From the NCBI RefSeq assembly GCF_000013885.1, contig NC_007964.1:1102001-1166000 (forward strand): a stretch of DNA of 64,000 nt, given 5' to 3'. This DNA comes from Nitrobacter hamburgensis X14. Lineage in GTDB: Bacteria > Pseudomonadota > Alphaproteobacteria > Rhizobiales > Xanthobacteraceae. Positions 10,203 to 19,502 of this stretch are shown here, piece after piece; position 1 is the stretch's first letter; each line of letters begins with the position of its first letter. Both the position numbers and the translations under genes were made by a program. The notes under the pieces were generated by a model, which saw only the letters and a program-made list of their open reading frames with translations, was not told the origin of the DNA and did no database searches.

Positions 10203-10466
10203 AGTTCTACCGCATATGTCCAAGACCGATCCCAAGCTTGATTGCCTTCTGACGAAGCGAGCCTTCGGTGCGCTTCATCTGCTTGGCGATCTTTGCGACC
10301 GGCGTCCTGGCTTTTGAATGAGCCTTGAGCGTCTTCACATCGTCTTTTGTGAAAAGCTTGCGAACAATTTTCTTCTTGGCCTTCTTCGCCATTTCCTGGG
10401 TGTCCATCGTTTGTTGAGGATGGTGCGTCTTACGAAGATGGTTACGTGATGTAAACCGGTATGGGA
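10203..10466. repeat. Duplicated ~264-bp segment, copy 1
   Basis: This segment, containing the 61-residue gene plus about 75 bp upstream, matches 41006-41269 with only about a dozen differences by eye, in the same orientation. The similarity ends abruptly at both edges. Confidence 0.85.
10207..10392 (-). CDS. 61-residue basic protein, copy 1
   Basis: A very Lys/Arg-rich N-terminus (MAKKAKKKIVRKLF) leads into a compact helical segment, LKAHSKARTPVAKIAKQMKR followed by TEGSLRQKAIKLGIGLG, which reads like a helix-turn-helix of the Myb/SANT or sigma-like kind. So a nucleic-acid-binding role is plausible but unproved. The protein is identical in sequence to the one at 41010-41195. An in-frame ATG five codons upstream is present here but is followed by a stop in the other copy, so the ATG at 10392 is taken as the common start. 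Proteins of this type are widespread in Bradyrhizobium relatives, annotated as hypothetical. Confidence 0.8.
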   Translation of the reverse strand: MAKKAKKKIVRKLFTKDDVKTLKAHSKARTPVAKIAKQMKRTEGSLRQKAIKLGIGLGHMR

Positions 10467-10648
10467 GAAACGCGGTACGCCTTGGCGGGACATGAACAGG
10501 GCGCTGACCGCCGCCGGCGTTACCAAGGTCGAGGCGCCAAGCCACTTTCCGGGTGAGCTATCTGCGCCCGTTCAGCGGGCTTGATCCGCGGACAGGTGTA
10601 TTACTTGCATATAGCCGCATCAAGGGCACGACAGAAATCACTCTTGCC

Positions 10649-13600
10649 TCACCATTCGAATCTTGTGCCCACTCCCACCGACGTCGAGCCCATCGCATCG
10701 ACATCCGATTCCACCCGGATATGGCGCGTCACGTCCACATTGGCCGAGAGGCCGGACTGGCTGGGGGTCGCACCGGTCCGGACGCCTACGCTCAGCCTGT
10801 CGCCGATCGAGCGCGACGCGCCGACCGTCGGGCCGCCGGCGCCGACGCCCACGTCCAGACTATCGACGCCGAGCGAGCGGCGCATCCGGTCCAGCACCCC
10901 GTCGCCACCGCCGGCGAACTGCGCCGCGACTTCCGCAAGCTGCAGGGCCTGCGCCGTCGTCAGGCTGCCCGACGCCTTCTCGAACAGGATGCGCGACAGG
11001 ATTTCATCCTGCGGCAGCTCCGGTCGCGACGTGAAGGCGAAAACCGGCGCGGCCGCCGGGCCCGAGATACCGATCTGCGCGGTGATGTCGGAAGCCTGTA
11101 TCTCCGCCGCGAAATCGAGTTCGGGCGCGAAGTCTCCGTTGAAGGAGAGGTTGCCCTTGGTGAAATTCAGCGTCTTTCCCAGCACCGCCATCTTGCCGCG
11201 ATAGAGCGAGAACGCCCCCTTCGGCACGGGCTTGTCGGTCGTGCCGCCGACGTGAAGGGAGCCGCCGAGTTCCGCGTTCACCCCGCGGCCATGCACGAAC
11301 ACGTGGTTCGGCGCCGAGACAGTGACATCGAGCGCGGCGTTGAAGAGCGCCTGGCGGCCCTTGCCCTTGCTGTTCCTGGCGGCCTCCGCCTTGCGCGCCG
11401 CGGCCAGCCGGGTGGCGGCCTGGCCCGTGGCGTTGACATGGTCGATGCCGTCGATCGGCTTCAGCGTCGAGGGCAGCCGCTCCGGAATATCGACGCTGAC
11501 GTGGGTGAGATCGACGCGCCCGCTTATCTTCGGATCGCGCGCAAGCGCACCGGTGACGTTGATGGCGAGATTCGCCTGAGCGGTTGCGAGGGCGCTCGCT
11601 GCGAGCGTCGCCTGCTGTCCGCGGATCGAGACCGTGCCGGGAAAGCCCGCATCGGGCGCGATGCGGACCTGGCCGGAGCCGGACAGCGTGCCGCCGTTGG
11701 GGGTCGTCGCGCTCAGTCGCTCGACGGATATGCGCTCGCCTTGCGCCGTGACCTTTGCCTCGATGGCATCGAGCCGCGTTCCCAGCACGCTATCGCGGAA
11801 GCTGCCGCCGCTCATGGTGGCGATGCCGTCGACCTGGGGCCTGGCCCGCGTGCCGCCCGCGCGGGCATCGATCTGCACGATTCCGGAAACGGTGCGGCCG
11901 GAGGCGGACAGCATGGCATTGGCGACGGCGGCGTCGAGCCGGCCTTTTGCCGTCAGCGCCATCGTCTCGGAGGCGTCGAACGGCACCGTGCCCGCCGCCG
12001 CGACGGTGCCTGCCTTGCCTGCCGAGGCGGTGGCATCGAGCTTTGTGCGGGTCTTTTCGAGGCGGCCGTCCAAAGTGATATCGATCGGCGGCACGCCGGC
12101 GCTTCTGGTCTGCGGCGCCGTGAGCCGTTTGACAGCGATCTTGTAGTCGCCTGTCGGTGCGCTCGCGGAGCCGGCGATCAGGGCGGAGGCGTCGAGAGTC
12201 CCGGCGAGCCCCAGGCCCGGCACCGCGATCTCGGCCTCTGCGAGCGGGACCGCGCTGGCCACGGCCTTGAGGTCGAGCACCTTGCCGATCTTACCGTCGA
12301 GCGTAAAGCGGCCGCCGCCGATCCCGATCGCCAGATGCTGGATCAGCACGGTGCCGTCGTCGAGCGTGAAGCTCGCGGGCGCTTGCAGCGCGACCGCCTT
12401 GGCACCGCGTTTCGCGGTGAAGCGGTTGAGGTCGAACCGGATAGGCTGCTTCGGTGTCAACACGCCCGCGGCGTCGAGATTGAAGCCCGCGGCCTTGGCG
12501 GACAGGCCGATCGTGCTCGCGTCGGCATCGCCTTTCGCGCTTAAGGTTGCGTTCGCGATCGCCCGGCCGCCGATCTCCGCGCCGTTGATCTCGGCATCCG
12601 CATTGAGCACCGGATGGCTGTAGAGATCGTCGCCATCGGCGCGCAGGTCGAAATTACGGATCGCCGCACCGGCGGCCCGAAGTCCCGTGCCCTTGCCGGC
12701 AAGGCGGACGGACTGCCGCCCGCCGTCGTCTGTCAGCGCAAGATCGAGCGAGGCCGCGCCGGCAAGATCGGTGAGCGCGAGCGGCGCGATATCCGTCAGC
12801 GACCCGGCCGCGAAGCGAAGCTGCCCGCGCGCGAGGTTTTGCGCGTCGATCGTGCCCGCACCTGTCAGCGACACCGAGCCGATGGCGATGTCGAGGGTCC
12901 TGGCGTTCCAGCCCGCGAAGGCAGCCGCCGGCTTGTCGCGCGCATCCTGATCGGCCTTGGTGCCGGGGTCGTGCTCCATCGGCCGGCGGCTCGCCTGAAC
13001 AATGCCGCGCGCCGGCTTGCCGTCGACGGAGCCGTCGAGTCTGACGTCGATGATGCAAGGCCCGTTGATGTCGGCGACCGTCGCCGTGAGTCCCAGATGT
13101 GGGATCGGACGCTGCATCGCCGTCGCGCGATCCAGCGCCGCCGTGAGCGATAGTCCGGGATGCGCTAACCCTCCGGTCAGCCGTGCGTCGAGCGACGCCA
13201 CGCCGGTCAGGCGCGCATCGGCCGCTGTGAGATTCGGAAGCTCGATATGCGCCGCGAGGTCGCTGGCTTCGCGGGTCAGGCTTCCCCTGGCGCGAACCGT
13301 GACATGGGCGCCGTCGAGCGAAGCTGCGCGGACCCTGTAGGTATCGTTGCCGCCAGATGAAAAATCGGCGGCGAGGGTGACGCGCGGCCCTGCGAGTTCA
13401 TCGAGCGCCGCAAGCCCGGTGGCGAACCGGTCGCCGGTGCCGGACAGCCTGGCGTCGATGCGGCCGCGTCGAAGGTCGCCGTCAAGATCGAGGCCCAGCT
13501 TTATTTCACCGGCGAGATTCAATCCGGCAAGGCCGCCGAAGCGGCCGAGATCGGGCACGGTACCGGTTGCGCGGCCGCGCAGCCGGTCTCGGCTGGCTTC

Positions 13601-15112
13601 GCCGGTATAGGCGGCCTGAACCGTGGATGTGCCGATCTCCAGCCGCTCGATCTTTGCCTGGCCACCGAGATTCGTGCTGCCCTTGAGCACGAGGGATGCG
13701 CTGTCGCCGATTGCTGCCGCGAGAGCAGGGTCTCGCAGCGCGATGCCGGAAGCGCGCAAGCTTGCATCGATCGCGATGGTCGTGGCGTGGTCGCTGAGTT
13801 CGGCGTCGGGAACGACGTCGATCGAGGCTTCGAGCGCGTCAAGGTTGCCGTCGGGCAAACGGGCATCGGACACCGCGAGTTTCGCCGAAACGCGGGGCGC
13901 CTTCGCCGGGCCGTTGACCCGGCCGTCGAAGGTGAGGATGCGGATCGAACCCCGGTCGGTTTCGGTGACGTCGCCGTTGCTCGGCAGCGAGCGAACGGTC
14001 GCCGAGAAATCCATCATCTTGTCGGCGCCGAGCGCGCCCTTCACCTCGAGCCGGGCGAGGCGGCTGGTGAGCGTCAACCCGTCCAAGACGACGCTGCCGT
14101 CGTCGCCGATGCGCGTCGCGCTGTCGAGCCTGGTTTCGCCGGCGAAGACGGAGGCGGCAAGCGGCGGCAGCCATGGCCCGAGATGACCGGAGACCCTGGT
14201 CGCGAGAACCCGGCCGGTTCCGCTCCGGTCGAGCGTGATGGCGCCGGTCGCATCGATGGTGGGGCCGGCCTGGAATTTCAGCGCGCCGCGAAAGCTGTCG
14301 AGCGTGCCCTTGCCACGAAGCGCGAAGGCTATGGGCGGTTCACCGGGAAAACGGCCGAGCCTAGATAATAGTCCATGGGATGGCTCGTCGAGCGTAACGT
14401 CGAGGGTGAGGGCATTGCCCTGCGGTACGAAGGCAAGCGCCACCTTGAAGCGGCCCGGGGAGTCCTTGCGGGTGGCGTCGAGATTGAGGATGAGCCCTTC
14501 CGAGGGCGAGCCCAGTTCGGTGTTTCCGGTCGCAGCCAAGCTTACGGCCTCGCCGAGAACCGGCTCGCCGAGCACCAGCGCGTGCAGATCGAACGCCTTC
14601 ACCTGCACCTTCACCGGAAGGTCGGGCAGGATCGACTGGCTGGACTCCGCTGCGGATGGCCCCGGCTGTGCGGCGGGTGCGCTCTGTTCGGTGCCGGACT
14701 GGCCGGTCTCCGCGGCAGGCTGCTCAGGCTCCGCGACGGGCTGGTCGGCGGCTTGCGGCTTCCGGCGGATCTCCAGCGTGCCGATCTCGAGGCGGTCGAT
14801 CTCCAGCCGGCCCAGCAGCAGCGCGGTGCGCCGCCAGACAAGGCGGGCGCGATCGAGCTTCAGCCAGGTGCCATCCTTGTCGGTGATGGTGACATCGCGG
14901 ATCGTGGCGTCGGACGACAGCACGCCGTCGACGGCCCCGATATGCACCTGGATTGCTGGCGTGGAGAGCGTCCGCGAAACGAGGCCGGCGAGCAGGTCCT
15001 GCTGATTGTCGCCGGCCGCGCCGATCATCTTGTAGACAACGACGCCGGCCGTCGCGACGCCGGCGAGCCCGAGTGCTGCGGCGGCGAGCAGGATGGTTCG
15101 CCGCGCGCGCAT
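10649..15112 (-). CDS. tamB: Translocation and assembly module protein TamB
   Basis: A 1487-residue envelope protein with one N-terminal membrane anchor (MRARRTILLAAAALGLAG, to about residue 30) and a long, repetitive beta-rich body that forms the periplasm-spanning, lipid-conducting taco fold of the TamB/AsmA-like family. The C-terminal DUF490 domain is clear: YRGKMAVLGKTLNFTKGNLS, FNGDFAPELDFAAEIQ, FTSRPELPQDEILSRILF, and a final RTGATPSQSGLSANVDVTRH ... GTRFEW. A Pro/Ala/Gln/Glu-rich linker lies near residues 130-180. It acts with TamA in outer-membrane protein or phospholipid delivery. Its start overlaps the tamA stop by one base (TGATG), so translation is coupled. The partner gene upstream is frameshifted. 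Confidence 0.9.
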   Translation of the reverse strand: MRARRTILLAAAALGLAGVATAGVVVYKMIGAAGDNQQDLLAGLVSRTLSTPAIQVHIGAVDGVLSSDATIRDVTITDKDGTWLKLDRARLVWRRTALLLGRLEIDRLEIGTLEIRRKPQAADQPVAEPEQPAAETGQSGTEQSAPAAQPGPSAAESSQSILPDLPVKVQVKAFDLHALVLGEPVLGEAVSLAATGNTELGSPSEGLILNLDATRKDSPGRFKVALAFVPQGNALTLDVTLDEPSHGLLSRLGRFPGEPPIAFALRGKGTLDSFRGALKFQAGPTIDATGAITLDRSGTGRVLATRVSGHLGPWLPPLAASVFAGETRLDSATRIGDDGSVVLDGLTLTSRLARLEVKGALGADKMMDFSATVRSLPSNGDVTETDRGSIRILTFDGRVNGPAKAPRVSAKLAVSDARLPDGNLDALEASIDVVPDAELSDHATTIAIDASLRASGIALRDPALAAAIGDSASLVLKGSTNLGGQAKIERLEIGTSTVQAAYTGEASRDRLRGRATGTVPDLGRFGGLAGLNLAGEIKLGLDLDGDLRRGRIDARLSGTGDRFATGLAALDELAGPRVTLAADFSSGGNDTYRVRAASLDGAHVTVRARGSLTREASDLAAHIELPNLTAADARLTGVASLDARLTGGLAHPGLSLTAALDRATAMQRPIPHLGLTATVADINGPCIIDVRLDGSVDGKPARGIVQASRRPMEHDPGTKADQDARDKPAAAFAGWNARTLDIAIGSVSLTGAGTIDAQNLARGQLRFAAGSLTDIAPLALTDLAGAASLDLALTDDGGRQSVRLAGKGTGLRAAGAAIRNFDLRADGDDLYSHPVLNADAEINGAEIGGRAIANATLSAKGDADASTIGLSAKAAGFNLDAAGVLTPKQPIRFDLNRFTAKRGAKAVALQAPASFTLDDGTVLIQHLAIGIGGGRFTLDGKIGKVLDLKAVASAVPLAEAEIAVPGLGLAGTLDASALIAGSASAPTGDYKIAVKRLTAPQTRSAGVPPIDITLDGRLEKTRTKLDATASAGKAGTVAAAGTVPFDASETMALTAKGRLDAAVANAMLSASGRTVSGIVQIDARAGGTRARPQVDGIATMSGGSFRDSVLGTRLDAIEAKVTAQGERISVERLSATTPNGGTLSGSGQVRIAPDAGFPGTVSIRGQQATLAASALATAQANLAINVTGALARDPKISGRVDLTHVSVDIPERLPSTLKPIDGIDHVNATGQAATRLAAARKAEAARNSKGKGRQALFNAALDVTVSAPNHVFVHGRGVNAELGGSLHVGGTTDKPVPKGAFSLYRGKMAVLGKTLNFTKGNLSFNGDFAPELDFAAEIQASDITAQIGISGPAAAPVFAFTSRPELPQDEILSRILFEKASGSLTTAQALQLAEVAAQFAGGGDGVLDRMRRSLGVDSLDVGVGAGGPTVGASRSIGDRLSVGVRTGATPSQSGLSANVDVTRHIRVESDVDAMGSTSVGVGTRFEW

Positions 15113-17144
15113 CAGAACGCCTGTCCGATGCTGACATAGACCGCCCAACGGCTGTCGCCGGGGCGCGGGTTCAGCGGCGTCGCGACATCGAGGCGGATCG
15201 GCCCGACCGGCGTGAGATAACGCAGGCCAATGCCCGCGCCGTAGCCGACATAATCGTCGAAGTTCGGCAGCGATGAGCTGGAGGCGGTACCGAAATCGAT
15301 GAACGGCACGACGCCGATAGTCGGCGTGACCTTCACCCGCACCTCGGCGGAGCCTTCGACCAGGCTGCGCCCGCCGACGATCTTGCCGAGCATCATCGGC
15401 GATATCGTGTTGAAACCGAACCCGCGGACGGAGCCGCCGCCACCGGAGAAGAAGCGGTGCGCATCCGGAATACCGGCCAGCGGCGCGCCGCCGAGCGAGC
15501 CCATCGCCAGCCGGCCCGCCAGCACATAGTTGGCCTCTTCGTCGAGCGCGTAATAAGTCGAGCCCGCGAGCCGCGCCTCATAGAGGTCGATCGTCGAGCC
15601 CATCAGCTTCGGATAGGCATTGACCGTCGCGGCGAGGCGCACGCCGCGCGTGGGATCGAGCAGGTTGTCGGTTGTGTCATAGCGTCCGCTGGCGGTGACG
15701 CCGATCAGCGTCGCATCGACCCGCCCGAGCACGTCCCGCGATTGCGATTGCTCGAGCTGGAGGCCGGCCTGGGCCGAGGCCATCTCCGAAAAGCGGTGGA
15801 TTACGCCAATGGTGCCGCGCACCGCATCGTTGGTGTAGCCGCCGAGGTCGTTGTTGCCGACGCGCTCGCGGAAGGCGGTGGCCTCGACGAGGAGATCGTT
15901 GGGCGTGCCGTATAAGCCTGGCTTGATGAAAGTCGCGGTGAATCGCGCGCCGAAATCCGAGGCGCGGAGATCGGTGAGGTTCGAATAGGAGGAGCCATCG
16001 AGCCGCCGCAGCAGCGAGGCGGATGCGTCGAGCCGTAAGCGTTCGGCGTTGCCGAACAGGTTGCGATGCTCGTAATAGGTGGAGACGCCGGGACCATCGA
16101 TGGTCGAATACCGCGCCGATAAGCTGCCGCGTGCTTCGGCCTCTCGGTCACGTCGATGAAGATCGGCACGTTGCCGTTGGCGTCGAGCTTGTCGCCCTCG
16201 CGGATGCGGATGCCGCCGATCGCCGGAATCCTTGCGATCGAGGTTTTCACCAGCGCCAGTCGCTCGGGCGAATAAGGCTCGCCTTCGCGCAGATGGACAT
16301 GGGTCGCGACCACGCGCGGATCGATATCTCCGCTATCTGAAATCGCGACATGGCCGATGCCGGCCTTGGGACCGGCCTCGACCCGCAGCCGAAAATCCAT
16401 TGCGGCGGCCGCATGATCCACGGTGGCTTTCACGTCCGCGATCTTCGCCAGCGGATGACCGTTGCTGCGAAACCAGTCGATGAGTTTCAACTGCGCGGCG
16501 CGCAGGTCGGCGGAGATCGCCGGATCGCCGGGCTTCAGCGGGAAGGCGCGACGCGGCAGCCGCTGCGGTGCCATCTCGCGCGGATAATCGACATCGACGG
16601 TGCGCAGCTTGAATACCGGACCGAGCCGCGCGGCGACCTTGACGGGGATGATCTCCCGGTTGCGAAAGCTCTCGGCGCGGCGCACCGCGGCGGCGAGACC
16701 GGTCTCGTCGCGCGAGACCGGAATCCCGCCGACCGTGATGTCGATCTCGGCGTTGTAGCGTCCAAGCCCCCAAAGGGCGTCGAGCAGCGGATTGATGTCG
16801 GCCTGAAGGCGGCGCACGAGGCCTTCGCCGTCCGGCGGCGGCTCCTGCCTGAGGCGATAAGCCGCGGAGGCATCGCGTAGCGCCTGTTCAGCGTCACTGT
16901 TCTTCTGGCCGTCGGCTGTCCTGGCCTCGATCTCCACGCGATACGATAATGCTGTTGCGCTGATCGGCGGCGGCTTGTCGGAACCGAACGGGCCGGGAAG
17001 GTCGAACGCGCGAGCAGGCTCACATAGCGACCAGCCAGCGGTTCCGATGGCGGCACAACCGGTACACAGAAACAGCCGCGCCGCAGCGACAAAGCTTCTT
17101 CGCCTTGCCGGCCACCCCGAGGGGGCCAGACATTGTGGCAGCAC
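15112..17144 (-). pseudogene. tamA: Omp85-family TamA, interrupted by a one-base deletion
   Basis: The first part (17144 to about 16118) has a signal-like N-terminus (FVAAARLFLCTGCAAIGTAG) and POTRA domains, with conserved VDYPREMAPQRLPRRAFPLK and WFRSNGHPLAKIADVK. After VTERPKHAAAY the frame runs into nonsense. A neighbouring frame starting at 16116 resumes exactly with ARYSTIDGPGVSTYYEHRNL and carries the beta-barrel to the end (GGGGSVRGFGFNTISP, YGAGIGLRYLTPVGPIRLD, and the terminal SIGQAF). One base is missing at about 16117-16118. Joined, the two parts give a normal TamA of about 675 residues. Either the gene is freshly inactivated or the assembly has an indel here; tamB downstream is intact. 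Confidence 0.85.
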
Positions 17145-17343
17145 CTGTTCCTGAATTATTCCGCTCCCCCGAGCTCATTATCGGCTCAACCTGAGCTTTG
17201 GTCCGCTCAGGTTCCGGAGATTCCCCTGCCTCTGAAGCGCAACAGGCACCCGCGTGAAACTCATGGACATTATGGTGATTTTTTGTTGGGCGAAAATATG
17301 GAGCCGCGGTGCTATCGCACATCGATTGAGGTCACCAGCCCCG

Positions 17344-18213
17344 TTACTTCTGACATTTCGGGCACCAGAAGGTGGCCCGGCCGTTCTGCACGAAACGGCG
17401 CACCACGCCGTCGCAGCCGGGTGTCGTGCAAGGCTGGCCTTCGTGATTATAGACTTCGAACGAGTGCTGGAAATAGCCGAGCTTGCCGTCCGGGTGGCGA
17501 CAGTTGCGTAGCGTCGCGCCGCCAACCGCGATGGCCTCGGTGAGCACGGCGCGGATCGCCGCGACCAATTGTCTGGCGCGGTCAGTCGGTGCGCCGCTGT
17601 GGCTGGCCAGCGTCGAGGCGCGGCGTTTAGGCGACAACCGGGCGCGGTGCAGCGTCTCGGCGGCATAGATGTTCCCGAGCCCGGCGACGACATGCTGGTT
17701 GAGTAGCGCCGCCTTGAGGCTGGCGGTCTTGCCGGCGCAGGCCTTTGCCAAGGTGGCAGCATCGAAGGCGTTGCCGAGCGGTTCGGGACCGAGCCCCTTG
17801 AGCAGCGGCTCGTCGTCGAGCGCGGAGCGGGCGACGATCTTCATAAAGCCAAACCGGCGCGGATCGTTGTAGGTGATGATCTTGCCGCTGCTCAGCCGTA
17901 GCACGACATGGTCGTTGACGCGCTCTACATTGCGGGGATGGTGAAACGCGCCGACTGGTACGGCACCGATGCGGAACGAACCCGACATCCCGAGATGCAT
18001 CATCAGCACGTCGCCCGAGGCAAGGTCGGCCATCAGGAATTTTGCCCGCCGACCGAGGCCGACGATGCGCTGTCCAGTCAGACGCGCGGCAAAGTCGGGT
18101 TGAAACGGGAAACGCAGGTCGGCGCGGCGCAGTTCGACGCGCGTGATACGCGCGCCCTCCATCACCGGCTGCAGGCCGCGGCGAACGGTTTCGACTTCGG
18201 GAAGTTCAGGCAT
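17344..18213 (-). CDS. mutM: Formamidopyrimidine-DNA glycosylase
   Basis: A 289-residue bifunctional glycosylase/AP lyase that removes 8-oxoguanine and other oxidised purines from DNA. The start [10 protein letters not shown] is decisive, because the mature N-terminal Pro is the Schiff-base nucleophile followed by the catalytic Glu; an upstream in-frame extension of 22 codons is therefore rejected. Lys58 (in RRAKFLM), [10 protein letters not shown], the [16 protein letters not shown] helix-two-turn-helix and a C-terminal zinc finger are visible. The finger is CTTPGC...CPKC, with four rather than two residues in the first Cys pair. It stands alone between tamA and the antiporter operon. Confidence 0.95.
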   Translation of the reverse strand: MPELPEVETVRRGLQPVMEGARITRVELRRADLRFPFQPDFAARLTGQRIVGLGRRAKFLMADLASGDVLMMHLGMSGSFRIGAVPVGAFHHPRNVERVNDHVVLRLSSGKIITYNDPRRFGFMKIVARSALDDEPLLKGLGPEPLGNAFDAATLAKACAGKTASLKAALLNQHVVAGLGNIYAAETLHRARLSPKRRASTLASHSGAPTDRARQLVAAIRAVLTEAIAVGGATLRNCRHPDGKLGYFQHSFEVYNHEGQPCTTPGCDGVVRRFVQNGRATFWCPKCQK

Positions 18214-18382
18214 GGTGGCGTCTATGCGCGAAAGTTGGTGACGGCGTGAGGGACCATACTCTCTCCGAATGCCTTCCACCGCCTGCGGGTGCTGTGAACC
18301 GTTTCACGCCTGATCCGCCGGGTAGCGGTGCGTCCTGATCTGCTGGTGAGTATTCTAGGGGTGCCCCCGTCAAACAACAAAG

Positions 18383-18742
18383 CTAGCGACGCTCGTCTTC
18401 TGCTTTTCCTGGAGACGCCCCGCCGTTTTCGGATTTGTCCCGAAACAGTGCAGCGTTGACCAGTACCATCAGGCTGATCGGCGTCGTGACGATGACGAGA
18501 ATAATGATGAGCACCTCATGCAGCACCGGGCGCGTTCCTAGCGCCGAGAAGTAGATCATGGACGCGATTGCGATGCAGGTTGTACCGAGCGTGGTCCCGA
18601 GGGTGGGTGCGTGTACCCGCTCGTAAAACCTCCCGAGCCGTAGCAATCCTAACGAGCCGATCAGAGTGATGACAGCTCCGCCGACCAGGAAAACCGCCGT
18701 CAGGATGGCTGGCAGCGTAGACAGTTCGCCTGCTGCATTCAC
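18383..18742 (-). CDS. mnhG: Mrp/Pha cation/proton antiporter subunit G
   Basis: 119 residues with three membrane helices: [20 protein letters not shown], then [18 protein letters not shown], then [20 protein letters not shown]. The TTPIS motif in the third is typical of MnhG/PhaG. The start is a GTG at 18742 that overlaps the mnhF stop as GTGA. It is the last gene of a six-gene operon. The charged tail ([13 protein letters not shown]) is soluble. Confidence 0.9.
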   Translation of the reverse strand: MNAAGELSTLPAILTAVFLVGGAVITLIGSLGLLRLGRFYERVHAPTLGTTLGTTCIAIASMIYFSALGTRPVLHEVLIIILVIVTTPISLMVLVNAALFRDKSENGGASPGKAEDERR

Positions 18743-19017
18743 TCGATGACCTCCCCGCGAAGCAGGAATTTGGCGAGCGCCACCGTGCTCACGAACCCGA
18801 GCAGAGCAATGATCAGGGCGGCTTCGAAGTAAAACGTGCTGCCTGTTCTGATGCCGAAGGCGAGAAGCAGCAGCATTGCGTTCACATACAGGGTGTCGAA
18901 CCCGACGACGCGATCCTGCGCCCTCGGTCCAAGGAGGATGCGGAAGGCCGCGCATGCCATTGCGCAGCCCAGCAGGATCTGCGCCGCGGTGACCGACCAG
19001 GCGAGCATCATGCTCAT
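18739..19017 (-). CDS. mnhF: Mrp/Pha cation/proton antiporter subunit F
   Basis: 92 residues, three helices, with the family motif [19 protein letters not shown] between helices one and two. It overlaps mnhE by four bases (ATGA) at its start and mnhG by four at its end. Confidence 0.9.
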   Translation of the reverse strand: MSMMLAWSVTAAQILLGCAMACAAFRILLGPRAQDRVVGFDTLYVNAMLLLLAFGIRTGSTFYFEAALIIALLGFVSTVALAKFLLRGEVIE

Positions 19018-19502
19018 GTGAAAATCTCCATCAGCCGCCGCTCGTAACGTGTCTTTATAGTGCGGACCCATTCGGCTTTATCGACCAGATCAAGGACGTG
19101 GATGGTCAAAATTCCGCTCGCTTCGTTGAAGTCCACCCATAGAGTGCCCGGCGTCGACGTGATGATGCAAGCGAGCGCAGCCAGGCCATAGGGATCGCGG
19201 AGTTCAAGCGGGATCTCCACGAAGCCCGGAGTCCGTTCGCTTCGTTTCGGCCCGAGAATGATGCGTGCGACGGCGATGTTGGACCGCACGATGTCCGCGA
19301 AGACGACAGCAGCCAGGCGGACGATTGCGCCCGGCCGCCGTGGATGGGCTTTCGGCGGCCGCAATGCTGCGAGCCCCCAGCCGCCGATAAGGGCCACGGC
19401 GCTGCCCAAAAGAATATGCCCCGGCGAAAGTGTCTGATTGAGCAGCAGCCAGAACGCAAGGAGGCTGGCGCTAACGATGGGAAACGGCAGCAGCCGGGTC
19501 AT
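19014..19502 (-). CDS. mnhE: Mrp/Pha cation/proton antiporter subunit E
   Basis: 162 residues. Two N-terminal hydrophobic stretches ([18 protein letters not shown] and [18 protein letters not shown]) are followed by the conserved cytosolic domain: [33 protein letters not shown] and a terminal ER..EIF. The start at 19502 overlaps the mnhD stop (ATGA). Confidence 0.9.
   Translation of the reverse strand: MTRLLPFPIVSASLLAFWLLLNQTLSPGHILLGSAVALIGGWGLAALRPPKAHPRRPGAIVRLAAVVFADIVRSNIAVARIILGPKRSERTPGFVEIPLELRDPYGLAALACIITSTPGTLWVDFNEASGILTIHVLDLVDKAEWVRTIKTRYERRLMEIFT

Noticed and set aside
10553..12544. 663-codon open frame on the plus strand over tamB
   Set aside because: Arg/Ala/Gly-rich nonsense opposite the TamB coding frame.
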